From the NCBI RefSeq assembly GCF_000308655.1, contig NZ_BAGC01000041.1, positions 124,001 to 188,000 of the forward strand: a stretch of 64,000 nt of DNA. Reading direction: 5' to 3'. The notes beneath the pieces are model-generated. The model was not told the origin of the DNA, made no database searches, and saw nothing but the letters and a program-made list of their open reading frames with translations. The stretch's first letter is position 1, and every line of letters starts with the position of its first letter. The DNA comes from Nocardia niigatensis NBRC 100131 (GTDB lineage Bacteria; Actinomycetota; Actinomycetes; Mycobacteriales; Mycobacteriaceae). Positions 29,113 through 39,649 of this stretch are shown here, piece after piece. A program made the position numbers and the translations under genes.

Positions 29113-29859
29113 ATGCGGATCCGGGTCATCAATCCCAACACCACCGCCGCGATGACGGCGCTCATCGGCGACAGCGCGCGCCTGGTCGCCGCACCCGGCA
29201 CGGTGGTCGACGCCGTCAATCCCGCAATGGGACCGGCCTCCATCGAAAGCCACTACGACGAGGCGCTCGCCGTGCCCGGCCTGCTGGCCGAGATCGCGCG
29301 CGGCGAGGCCGAGGGCGTGGACGGCTACGTCATCGCCTGCTTCGGCGACCCCGGACTGGACGCCGCGCGCGAGCTGGCGCGCGGCCCGGTGATCGGCATC
29401 GCCGAGGCGGCCATGCAGGCGGCCAGCCATCTGGGCCGGAAGTTCAGCGTCGTCACCACCCTCGGCCGCACCGCCGGCCGGGCCTGGGAGCTGGCGGAAC
29501 GCTATGGCATGGAACGCTTCTGCGCGAACGTGCACGCCTGCGAGATCCCGGTGCTCGAACTCGAGGACCCCGAGGCGCGCAAGGTCATCGCCGACGCCTG
29601 CCGCGAGGCCGCGCTGGCCGACGATTCGGACGCCATCGTGCTCGGCTGCGCGGGGATGGCGGATCTGTGCGAATTCCTGACCGAGGAGGTCGGGGTGCCG
29701 GTGGTGGACGGCGTCGCCGCCGCCACGCTGACCGTGCAGTCGCTGGTCACCATGAAGTTGCGTAAGTCCGGCCGCGGGGAATTCGCGGCCCCACTGCCGA
29801 AGAACTACGTGGGATTGCTCGCCGATTTCGGCATCGAGGAACAGAAGGCCCAGGCGTGA
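29113..29859 (+). CDS. Allantoin/hydantoin racemase
   Basis: 248 residues of the Asp/Glu-racemase superfamily. Two catalytic cysteines are in the expected contexts: VIACFGDPG (Cys76) and VLGCAGMADL (Cys179). The N-terminus RIRVINPNTTAAMT is characteristic of hydantoin and allantoin racemases (HyuE/HpxA). Interconversion of allantoin enantiomers lets a stereospecific allantoinase use spontaneously racemised or (R)-allantoin. It is the first of four tightly coupled genes: its stop overlaps the next GTG (GTGA), and an allantoinase and allantoicase follow. Confidence 0.88.
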   Translation: MRIRVINPNTTAAMTALIGDSARLVAAPGTVVDAVNPAMGPASIESHYDEALAVPGLLAEIARGEAEGVDGYVIACFGDPGLDAARELARGPVIGIAEAAMQAASHLGRKFSVVTTLGRTAGRAWELAERYGMERFCANVHACEIPVLELEDPEARKVIADACREAALADDSDAIVLGCAGMADLCEFLTEEVGVPVVDGVAAATLTVQSLVTMKLRKSGRGEFAAPLPKNYVGLLADFGIEEQKAQA

Positions 29860-31070
29860 CGCTGCCACCGGAGACATTGACCGGGATCGAATCCCGTTTG
29901 CGGGCTGTGGATTCGGAGCTGCTGCGGCGCTATCCCGGCGATCGCCCGGGGCAGCCCGTGCACACCGCGTACGCCTCCGGCGCGGACGCCTCGATCGACC
30001 TGCCCGCCCAGTGGGGCGCGGCCGCACTGGAACTCGCGGCGACGCACAGGGAACTACTCGTCGAGCTGGCGGGCGAGGATGTCGTCGAGCGGGTCCTCCA
30101 GACCCTGAGCGAACGCCCGATCCAGGACCTGCGCTTCGATTTCGAGGACGGCTACGGCACCCGCGGCGACGAGAGCGAGGACGGCGACGCCCTGCACGCC
30201 GGCGCGGTGCTGAAAGCCCTGCCGTCCGAGGTCGCTTCGCGCGGCATCCGCATGAAGGGCCTCACCACGCTGGAGTGGGCGCGCGCCGTGCGCACCCTGG
30301 AGAAGGTGCTCGAGGGTGCGGGCGGCGTGCCGAGTGGCTTCGTGTTCACCGTGCCCAAGATCCGCCACGTCGAGCAGGCCGACCTCACCGTACGGCTGTG
30401 CGAGGCCCTCGAATCCGCACACGGGCTGACCGCCGGGTCGCTGAAGTTCGAGCTGCAGATCGAGAGCCCGCAGGCCATCATCGCCGCGGACGGCACCGCC
30501 CCCGTCGCCCAGCTGATCCAGCGCTCGGCCGGACGCTGTACCGGATTGCACTACGGCACTTACGATTACAGCGCCGCCTGCGGTATCGCCCCGAAGTTCC
30601 AGTCGCTCGAGCATCCGGTCGCCGACCATGCCAAGGCGGTCATGCAGGCCGCGGCCGCCACCACCGGGGTGTGGGTGTGCGACGGCTCCACCCAGGTGCT
30701 GCCGATCGGCACCGACGAGGAGGTCCGCGCGGCGGTGTCGCGGCACTTCCGCCTCGTCACCCGCTCGCTCGAGCGCGGCTACTACCAGGGCTGGGACATG
30801 GGCGCGGGCCACCTGGTGACCCGCTGGCTGGCCACCTTCGCGTTCTTCCGCGCGGGCCTGGGCATCGCCGCCCCGCGCATCGGCCGCTATCTGGATCGCC
30901 AGGGCGGCGCGGTGATGGACGAACCGGCCACCGCGCAGGCGCTGGCGACCGTGGTATTACGCGGATTGGAGTGCGGCGCTTTCGATCCCGCCGAGGTGAC
31001 GGCCATCGCCCCCACAGCCACTGTCGAGGTTCTGCATCAATTGCGAGAAAGGAAGATTCCGGCGCTATGA
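29856..31070 (+). CDS. CitE/HpcH-aldolase-fold protein of the allantoin operon (DUF6986-like)
   Basis: 404 residues, not biochemically characterised to my knowledge. The sequence follows a CitE/malyl-CoA-lyase-type TIM barrel: acidic metal site IQDLRFDFEDGYG, FVFTVPKIRHVEQADL, an Arg/Glu strand LKFELQIESPQAII, and LHYGTYDYSAACGI. I associate it with DUF6986. In Streptomyces the allantoinase-allantoicase cluster contains a malate synthase that consumes glyoxylate; this gene occupies the same place, and malate synthases share the CitE-like barrel. Glyoxylate or ureidoglycolate chemistry is therefore an inference. It overlaps both neighbours by 4 bp (GTGA before, ATGA after). Confidence 0.75.
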   Translation: MTLPPETLTGIESRLRAVDSELLRRYPGDRPGQPVHTAYASGADASIDLPAQWGAAALELAATHRELLVELAGEDVVERVLQTLSERPIQDLRFDFEDGYGTRGDESEDGDALHAGAVLKALPSEVASRGIRMKGLTTLEWARAVRTLEKVLEGAGGVPSGFVFTVPKIRHVEQADLTVRLCEALESAHGLTAGSLKFELQIESPQAIIAADGTAPVAQLIQRSAGRCTGLHYGTYDYSAACGIAPKFQSLEHPVADHAKAVMQAAAATTGVWVCDGSTQVLPIGTDEEVRAAVSRHFRLVTRSLERGYYQGWDMGAGHLVTRWLATFAFFRAGLGIAAPRIGRYLDRQGGAVMDEPATAQALATVVLRGLECGAFDPAEVTAIAPTATVEVLHQLRERKIPAL

Positions 31071-32098
31071 GCGACGTTGAATTCACACTGCTTCCCGATC
31101 TGGCCGTGCGCACCCTGGGTGGCGCCGTGCTGTGGGCGAACGACGAGGCCTTCGCAGAGAAGGAGAATCTGATCCGGCCCGAGCAGGCCACCTACTCGCC
31201 CGCGACCTTCGGTCACAAGGGTCAGGTGTACGACGGCTGGGAGACCCGCCGCCGTCGGAGCGCCGGGGGCGACCACCCGGCCGGGGACGACTGCGACACC
31301 GCGATCGTCCGCCTGGGCGTGCCCGGCGTGATCAAGGGCGTGGTGGTGGACACCGCTTGGTTCAAGGGCAACTACCCGCCCGAGGTGTCGGTGGAAGCCA
31401 TTGCGGTGGAAGGCAATTTGTCGGCCGACGAGTTGGTCGCCGCCGAGGGCTGGACCACCGTCGTCGAGCGCGCCAAGGTGTCGGGCGACTCGCAGAACCC
31501 GTTCGCGGTCGATTCCCCCAAGCGCTGGACCCACGTGCGGCTGCGCATGTTCCCCGACGGCGGCATCGCCCGCCTGCGCGTGCACGGCGTCGCCAAGCCG
31601 GACCTGGCCTGGCTGGAGTCCGGCCCGTTCGACCTGGCCGCGGTGGAGAACGGCGGCCTGGTCGCCGACTGCTCCAACCGTTTCTACTCGCACCCGCAGA
31701 ACGTGCTCATGCCGGGCCGCGCCCGCAGCATGGGCGACGGCTGGGAGACCGCGCGCCGCCGCGACAAGAACACCAACGACTGGGTGCTGGTGCAGCTGGC
31801 CGCCGAGGCCGTGATCACCGCAGCCGAGATCGACACCTCCTACTTTCTGTTCAACAGCCCGGGCGCGGCCTCCCTCACCGGAATTCGCGCCGACGGCAGC
31901 GAGGTCGAGCTGATGGGCCGCACCCGCCTGCAGCCCGATACCCGCCACCGCTTCCTGATCGACGCCGGCGAGGCGGTCGTGCAGGTGCGCCTGGACGCCT
32001 TCCCGGACGGTGGCCTGGCCCGGCTGCGGCTCTACGGCACGCTGACCGACGAAGCTCGGGCGCGACTGCGCGCCGAGCTGGAAAATGAACTGGCATGA
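31067..32098 (+). CDS. alc: Allantoicase
   Basis: 343 residues. Hydrolyses allantoate to ureidoglycolate and urea. The protein has the expected internal duplication of two jelly-roll allantoicase domains: FGHKGQVYDGWETRRRR with DTAIVRLGVPGVIKGVVVDTAWFKGN in the first, and GRARSMGDGWETARRRDKN with WVLVQLAA in the second; GDGWETxRRR is the family signature. Start ATG 31067 overlaps the previous stop (ATGA) and its own stop overlaps the puuE start. It works directly downstream of PuuE in the pathway. Confidence 0.95.
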   Translation: MSDVEFTLLPDLAVRTLGGAVLWANDEAFAEKENLIRPEQATYSPATFGHKGQVYDGWETRRRRSAGGDHPAGDDCDTAIVRLGVPGVIKGVVVDTAWFKGNYPPEVSVEAIAVEGNLSADELVAAEGWTTVVERAKVSGDSQNPFAVDSPKRWTHVRLRMFPDGGIARLRVHGVAKPDLAWLESGPFDLAAVENGGLVADCSNRFYSHPQNVLMPGRARSMGDGWETARRRDKNTNDWVLVQLAAEAVITAAEIDTSYFLFNSPGAASLTGIRADGSEVELMGRTRLQPDTRHRFLIDAGEAVVQVRLDAFPDGGLARLRLYGTLTDEARARLRAELENELA

Positions 32099-33012
32099 GC
32101 GATTTCGATCTGAACTACCCGCGGGACATGGTGGGCTACGGCCCCAACCCGCCGCACCCGCAGTGGCCGGGCAATGCGAACATCGCCGTCAACTTCGTCC
32201 TCAACTACGAGGAGGGCGGGGAGAACAACGTCCTCGACGGTGACGAGGCCTCGGAGACGTTCCTGTCGGATATCGTTCCAGCGGCTGCGTTCCCGAACCG
32301 GCACATGTCGATGGAGACCATCTACGAGTACGGCTCCCGCGCCGGACTCTGGCGGGTGCTGCGGCTGTTCGAAGCTCGCGGCATCCCGCTGACCGTCTTC
32401 GGTGTGGCGCGGGCGCTGGAGCGCAACCCGGAGGCCGTGGCGGCGTTCAAGCGCAACGGCTACGACATCTGCTCGCACGGCCTGCGCTGGATCTCCTACC
32501 AGATGATGGACACCGAGACCGAGCGCGCACACATGGAAGAGGCGGTCCGCATCATCACCAAGCTCTTCGGTGAGGCGCCCAAAGGCTGGTACACGGGCCG
32601 CGATTCGCCGCAGACCCGCGAACTGGTGGTGGAGCACGGCGGCTTCGTCTACGACTCCGACTCCTACGCCGACGATCTGCCCTACTGGGTGAAGGTCGGC
32701 GACAAGAAGCACCTCGTGCTGCCGTACACGCTCGAATCCAATGACATGCGCTTCTCCTCCCCCGCCGGATTCGCCAATGGCGAGGAGTTCTTCACCTACC
32801 TGAAGGACGCGTTCGACATGCTCTACGCCGAGGGCGAGGCGGGTGCGCCGAAGATGCTGTCGGTCGGCCTGCACTGCCGCATAATCGGCAAGCCGGCGCG
32901 GGCCAAGGCACTGGAGCGCTTCCTGGATCATGTGCAATCACACGAGAAGGTATGGCTGGCGCGGCGCATCGACATCGCCGAACACTGGCGCACGGTGCAT
33001 CCCGCGTCCTGA
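32095..33012 (+). CDS. puuE: Metal-independent allantoinase (polysaccharide-deacetylase family)
   Basis: 305 residues. PuuE-type allantoinases open the hydantoin ring of allantoin to allantoate using an NodB-like fold. Signatures: DLNYPRDMVGYGPNPPHPQWP, FVLNYEEGGENNVLDGD, MSMETIYEYGSRAGLWR, ICSHGLRWI and WYTGRDSPQTRELV. This class is unrelated in sequence to the zinc AllB amidohydrolases. ATGA overlap with allantoicase; last gene of the operon, followed by a strong bidirectional terminator at 33182-33225. Confidence 0.93.
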   Translation: MSDFDLNYPRDMVGYGPNPPHPQWPGNANIAVNFVLNYEEGGENNVLDGDEASETFLSDIVPAAAFPNRHMSMETIYEYGSRAGLWRVLRLFEARGIPLTVFGVARALERNPEAVAAFKRNGYDICSHGLRWISYQMMDTETERAHMEEAVRIITKLFGEAPKGWYTGRDSPQTRELVVEHGGFVYDSDSYADDLPYWVKVGDKKHLVLPYTLESNDMRFSSPAGFANGEEFFTYLKDAFDMLYAEGEAGAPKMLSVGLHCRIIGKPARAKALERFLDHVQSHEKVWLARRIDIAEHWRTVHPAS

Positions 33013-33181
33013 CGGCTGCGAGCTCCGAAAACACTGTGACCAGGTGTGTTGCGCGATCACCCCGTCACCGGAACGCCGGTGCTGCCGGGTTCGCACGCCA
33101 CTCTCGACCGGGTACCCGCCCGTCACGGGTACCCGGTTCACCCTCCTCGGTGTGCGATACGGCCGGACGCGCCGGCGGCAC

Positions 33182-33225
33182 CACGAATACGGCCCGGAAC
33201 CATCAGGTTCCGGGCCGTATTCGTG
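33182..33225. terminator. Bidirectional terminator, 20-bp perfect stem
   Basis: Arms 33182-33201 (starts CACGAATACGGCCCGG) and 33206-33225 are exact reverse complements with an ATCA tetraloop. It lies between the convergent puuE and SRPBCC genes, 20 bp from the stop of the latter. The 233-bp gap has no other feature. Confidence 0.85.
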
Positions 33226-33244
33226 TCCGCGGGGCGAAACCGTT

Positions 33245-33892
33245 TCAGAGAGCGCCGCTTTCGATGTCGCGCTTGACGCCCTCCTGGGTCGCCTGGTGCG
33301 CGGCCACCCCGTTGCTGACGGTGAAGTCGATGAGGGCCGCGTCGGCGATGAAGGTCAGATGCTCGTTGACGGTGGTAGTGCCGTCGCCGTTGTCGGCGAA
33401 GGTGATGACCTGGTGGGTGGTCACGTTCGGCACGTCCCAGCTGTCGCTGGTGTAGTAGTGCTCACCGGGATGCAGGATCTGCTCGGCCTGGGTGTGCCCG
33501 GGGAAGATCACCGGGCCGGTCGGAATGTCCTCGAGCGCGGTGAAATCCGTGGTGCGGGTGTCGCCGTCGTCGCAGGTGCGGTGGACGATGATGTCCTTCA
33601 GGAAGGAGTGGCGGCCGATGCCGTTGCGGACATCGGAGTAGACGTCCCACACCTTGTCGAGCGGCGCGTCGATGGTGATCGGCAGATCCACCTCGGTCAC
33701 CGCGCGCCCGTCGTCCGGATTCCGCAGCTCGGCCTGATAGATCGACCAGCTGACCTGCCACTCCAGTTTGTAGCTGTTCTCCGACTCGATACAGGACGGT
33801 GTGTCGTCCGCGCGTGCCACCGCCGAGCCCGCCGCAGGCGACCCCATCGTCGCGCAGGCTATCGCCAGCGCATAACCCACCATGAACCTCAC
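33245..33892 (-). CDS. Secreted SRPBCC (polyketide cyclase/START-like) protein
   Basis: 215 residues. A signal peptide (FMVGYALAIACATMGSPAAGSAVA, cleavage near ARADDT) is followed by a START-like fold with TEVDLPITIDAPLDKVWDVYSDV, the canonical first strand/helix of SRPBCC ligand-binding proteins, and C-terminal helix TVSNGVAAHQATQEGVKRDIE. Exported members of this superfamily bind hydrophobic ligands; ligand unknown. The GTG at 33892 has TAAAGT exactly 7 nt upstream, indicating leaderless initiation. Confidence 0.8.
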   Translation of the reverse strand: MRFMVGYALAIACATMGSPAAGSAVARADDTPSCIESENSYKLEWQVSWSIYQAELRNPDDGRAVTEVDLPITIDAPLDKVWDVYSDVRNGIGRHSFLKDIIVHRTCDDGDTRTTDFTALEDIPTGPVIFPGHTQAEQILHPGEHYYTSDSWDVPNVTTHQVITFADNGDGTTTVNEHLTFIADAALIDFTVSNGVAAHQATQEGVKRDIESGAL

Positions 33893-33899
33893 CGCGCGG

Positions 33900-33905
33900 A
33901 CTTTA
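33900..33905 (-). promoter_or_regulatory. Leaderless -10 hexamer of the SRPBCC gene
   Basis: Minus-strand TAAAGT followed by 7 nt and GTG at 33892. Confidence 0.42.
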
Positions 33906-33947
33906 CTCCCGCCGCAACCTACCGGCAGGTTTCCTGCGAAACCGCGG

Positions 33948-36470
<2,523 letters not shown>

Positions 36471-36477
36471 GGGCCCG

Positions 36478-36483
36478 ACGCTA
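36478..36483 (-). promoter_or_regulatory. Leaderless -10 hexamer of the alcohol dehydrogenase
   Basis: Minus-strand TAGCGT followed by 7 nt and ATG at 36470. Confidence 0.42.
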
Positions 36484-36545
36484 CTCCATCGCACCTTCCC
36501 AGACAGTTCGAAATCTGATTCCATGGAGGCCGGACAGGAGCATCC

Positions 36546-37199
36546 ATGAGCACATCGCTGACCACTGGCAATCGCGCCTTCAACCATGTCGTGACGCAGT
36601 TCTTCGGCAAGGTCGCCCGTGCCTACGACACCGCCGCCCTGCAGCAGGTCGTCTACCGCCCGCCGCAGGATCAGGTCCTGGCCGAACTCCGCGCCGCTGG
36701 ATCCCGCCGCATCGCCGACATCGGCTGCGGCACCGGCATTCTCACCGCCCGCATCCAGCGCGAACTGCGCCCCGAGGTTGTCTACGGCGTGGACGCCTCG
36801 CCCGGCATGCTGGCCCAGGCCCGCGCCCGCTCCGCCGCCGTGCGCTGGCGGCAGGCCGCCGCCGAGCATCTGCCCTTCGCCCCGGGCGACCTGGACGCCG
36901 TGGTCTCCACCAGCGCGTTCCATTTCTTCGACCATCCGGTGGCGCTGCGCGAGTTCCATCGGGTGCTCGCGCCCGGCGGGCTGGTGGCCATCGCGACCAT
37001 GCAGCCCTTGGGCCCGATGTCGCGGCCCATTCAGCGCCTCACCCGCAGCCCGCGCTTCCCGGCCCACGCGCCCTCGCCGAGCGAGACCCGGAACCTGTTG
37101 CGGGACGCCGGATTCGAGGTCGTCGATCAGCGCAAGATCGACCGGCCGCTGCCCTCGTGGCTGATCCCCGACCTCATCACGGTCGGACGGCGCGGGTAG
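36546..37199 (+). CDS. Class I SAM-dependent methyltransferase
   Basis: 217 residues. Motif I IADIGCGTGILTARI, motif II VYGVDASPGMLAQAR, motif IV-like DLDAVVSTSAFHFFDHP and post-motif VLAPGGLVAIATM identify a ubiE/COQ5-like small-molecule methyltransferase. AGGAG 5 nt before the ATG supports the start. The N-terminal 40 residues (FFGKVARAYDTAALQQ) form the usual cap helices. Substrate unknown; divergent from the alcohol dehydrogenase. Confidence 0.9.
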   Translation: MSTSLTTGNRAFNHVVTQFFGKVARAYDTAALQQVVYRPPQDQVLAELRAAGSRRIADIGCGTGILTARIQRELRPEVVYGVDASPGMLAQARARSAAVRWRQAAAEHLPFAPGDLDAVVSTSAFHFFDHPVALREFHRVLAPGGLVAIATMQPLGPMSRPIQRLTRSPRFPAHAPSPSETRNLLRDAGFEVVDQRKIDRPLPSWLIPDLITVGRRG

Positions 37200-37205
37200 C
37201 CGCGG

Positions 37206-37958
37206 TCACTTCCCGGGGTTGTCGCCGCCGCGGAAGCACACGGTGAGCTGGAGTTTGTTCCAGACCACCCAGACCGCGCCACGGCCGTCGCGCGGACACC
37301 CCGCCCCCGAGGTGGTGCCGGTCAGCACAGCGGTCGCCTGCACGATGTGGTCGCCCGTCGCGCCGCAGTCGACCTTGGACGGGACATCCATATCGACGGT
37401 GTCGTAGCAGAGCCCGGTCCGCCAGTCGAAGGTCAGGCACAGGTGGTAGCGGGCCTTGCCGGTCTTGTCCTTGGGCGCGGATTCGAGGGTGTACAGCGGG
37501 TCCGTGCACGGGTCCGGGCCGATCTGCAGCACCCGGTAGTTCGCGTCCACCGAGTTGCAGTCGGACGGTTCGGGCTGGCCGGCCTTCCAGGAGGGGGCGC
37601 CGGTGGCGTCCTTGGCCTGCTGGATGGGAACCTCGACGCAGTCGCCCGCTTTCAGCGCGGCCATGGGATCGGGGGCGTCGGGCTTGACGGAGGTGGTCGG
37701 CAGCCCGGCCTGCACGAGTTGCGGGGGCGCGGCGGTGGCCCGGCCGGCGACGGTGTCCCGGGGCAGCGGCGAGAGCACGGCGGTCACCGCGCCGACCACG
37801 AGAACCCAGCCGGCCATGGCCGAGCCCAGCGTCACCACGCGTGTTCCACGGCCGATCGCACGGGGCGATGTCCTGCGCGCCCGGCCCGCGACCACCGCCG
37901 CGAGGCAGAACAGCAGTACCGCTACCCCGAGCACCCAACCGCCGTGGCTCCCCACCAC
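37206..37958 (-). CDS. Membrane-anchored LppU-like Cys-rich protein
   Basis: 250 residues. Two N-terminal membrane segments (WVLGVAVLLFCLAAVVAG and MAGWVLVVGAVTAVLS) and an external domain with about nine Cys, including AGDCVEVP, EPSDCNSVDANYRVLQI, DPCTDP, YHLCLTF, GLCYDT, AGCPRDG and TVCFRGG. The arrangement resembles mycobacterial LppU-type extracytoplasmic domains, here on membrane helices rather than a lipid anchor. No activity is assignable. GTG start with AGGGG upstream. Confidence 0.7.
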   Translation of the reverse strand: MVGSHGGWVLGVAVLLFCLAAVVAGRARRTSPRAIGRGTRVVTLGSAMAGWVLVVGAVTAVLSPLPRDTVAGRATAAPPQLVQAGLPTTSVKPDAPDPMAALKAGDCVEVPIQQAKDATGAPSWKAGQPEPSDCNSVDANYRVLQIGPDPCTDPLYTLESAPKDKTGKARYHLCLTFDWRTGLCYDTVDMDVPSKVDCGATGDHIVQATAVLTGTTSGAGCPRDGRGAVWVVWNKLQLTVCFRGGDNPGK

Positions 37959-38043
37959 ACAAACCCCTGTCTCAACTCAACTCGCCTGCAAGCTATCCCA
38001 ACGGTGAGCTTCGGGCAAAACCGGCGAACAGCCCGCGACGGGC

Positions 38044-39480
38044 TCAGGAGGCGAGTTCGGGGGTGGACTCGGCGAGGACGGGCGGCCAGGGCGTCGGGGT
38101 GACGTTGGCCGGTTTGGTGGCGGGACTGGCATGCCAGTCGACGTGCACGCCGACCCACGCCCGCGGGCTGTCGAAGGTGACGGCCCGGGCGTCGAAGGCC
38201 GCGCGGTGGAAGGAGATGTCGCCGAAGAAATCGCCCCCGGCGAAGATCACCGTGCGACCGGCGAAGACGGCGTCGGCGAAGGAGACCTTGCCGTGGTATT
38301 CGGCGCGCGCGAAGGACACCTCCCGGGTGCCGCCGAGACGCCAGCGGACCTGCGCGCCCAGGCGGGCGCCGTCGAAGGAACTGGATTCGGTGTAGAAGCG
38401 GGAATCGGCGAAGGTGACACCCGCACCGGTGAATTCGGCGCCGGCGAAGCTCGCCCGCTGACCGTCGAACAGGGCGCGCTCGAAGGTGGTCAGGTCGGCG
38501 GCGAACCTGGCGTCGGCGAAGGTGGCCCGCTCCCCCGCGAAGGTGACCCGGTCGAATGCCGTTCGCGCACCGCGGAATTGGGCGCCCTCGAAGCTCACGC
38601 CACCGCCGAAGGTGGCCTCGGTGAAGGTGGCCCCGGCGTTCTCCCGGTCGGCGCGGTCCGCCTCGGTGTGCGCGAAGACGGCCCGGTCGAAGACGGCGAC
38701 ACCGCGGAAGATCGCCCCGCGGAAGGTGACCCGCTCCCCCAGGAACCGCGCCTGCTCGAAGGACACGATGCGGCCGCTGAGGAACATGGCGTTGGTGAAG
38801 CGGGTATTGCGGCCCGCGAACACGGTGTTCCGGAAGTCCGCGTCCTCGAACACCGCGTCAGAGAAGTCGAAATCACAGCCACACCACGGGGTTTCGGATG
38901 TGGGTCGCAGATGCTCGGCGATGACCCGCACGATGGTGTCGCGGACCTGCCGGTCGTTCTGCCGGTAGGTGTACACCCGCTCCACGGCGGTGCCGTGATC
39001 CTCGATGCGCTGCGATTTGGAGACCAGGTGACTGGCGCCCTCCTCCGGCTGATACGGCAGCCGCAGGTACCCGCACAGCACGTCCACGCACTGCTGCCGC
39101 CGCCAGCGGGCGGCGAACTCGTCGGCCACACCGGCCATGGCGTAGACACCGGCGATGCGCACCGCCACATCGGGATCCCCGAGTTGGCGGGCCGCGGCCC
39201 CGAAGACCTCGGCGAAGCGGCCGCGCTCGGCGTCCCGCTGCCGCCGGTAGGCCACCACCAGCGCGACCGCGCCGAAGACACCCGCCGTCACCGCGAGCGA
39301 AATCTTGCTCAGATCCAGCTGATTCGGCGTCTCCGACCGGGCGCCGAGCAGATGCCACAGCATCCACCAGGTGACGCCCGCGATCGCGAGCCCGCCGATC
39401 ACGGCCACCAGGGCCGACACCAGCAGACCCGACCGGTGTATCGTCCGGCTCACCACCCCACCGAACCTCCACCGCCGCAT
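38044..39480 (-). CDS. Membrane-anchored pentapeptide-repeat protein
   Basis: 478 residues. Two membrane helices (GLLVSALVAVIGGLAIAGVTWWML; LAVTAGVFGAVALVVAYRR), a helical linker with RAFAEVFGAAARQLGDPDVAVRIAGVYAMAGVADEF-like content, then a long run of A(D/N/R)xxF-type pentapeptides from about residue 200 to 440 (for example FSDAVFEDADF, RTAFDRVTFAGERATFADARF). Such repeats form a right-handed quadrilateral beta helix; some members mimic DNA or protect gyrase, others are scaffolds. Here the domain is cytoplasmic or surface-exposed at the membrane, which argues against a DNA mimic. ATG has TATTCT 6 nt upstream. Confidence 0.88.
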   Translation of the reverse strand: MRRWRFGGVVSRTIHRSGLLVSALVAVIGGLAIAGVTWWMLWHLLGARSETPNQLDLSKISLAVTAGVFGAVALVVAYRRQRDAERGRFAEVFGAAARQLGDPDVAVRIAGVYAMAGVADEFAARWRRQQCVDVLCGYLRLPYQPEEGASHLVSKSQRIEDHGTAVERVYTYRQNDRQVRDTIVRVIAEHLRPTSETPWCGCDFDFSDAVFEDADFRNTVFAGRNTRFTNAMFLSGRIVSFEQARFLGERVTFRGAIFRGVAVFDRAVFAHTEADRADRENAGATFTEATFGGGVSFEGAQFRGARTAFDRVTFAGERATFADARFAADLTTFERALFDGQRASFAGAEFTGAGVTFADSRFYTESSSFDGARLGAQVRWRLGGTREVSFARAEYHGKVSFADAVFAGRTVIFAGGDFFGDISFHRAAFDARAVTFDSPRAWVGVHVDWHASPATKPANVTPTPWPPVLAESTPELAS

Positions 39481-39486
39481 AGCCGA

Positions 39487-39492
39487 AGAATA
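39487..39492 (-). promoter_or_regulatory. Leaderless -10 hexamer of the pentapeptide-repeat gene
   Basis: Minus-strand TATTCT followed by 6 nt and ATG at 39480. Confidence 0.4.
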
Positions 39493-39590
39493 GCGATACC
39501 GGACGCGTCACGCATCGGATGCGGCAATTCCACCGCGACTTCGCGCACCCGAAAAAGGCGACACGCCAATCCGTTTCACCCGGAATACCG

Positions 39591-39627
39591 GCGTCCGCCC
39601 GGCGAGACGTGCTCACCGGGCGGACGC
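39591..39627. terminator. Hairpin terminator downstream of the MFS gene
   Basis: A 12-bp perfect stem (arms 39591-39602 GCGTCCGCCCGG and 39616-39627) with a 13-nt loop, 22 bp past the MFS stop on the minus strand. Confidence 0.6.
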
Positions 39628-39649
39628 GGATCGAATCGATTCGCAGAGA

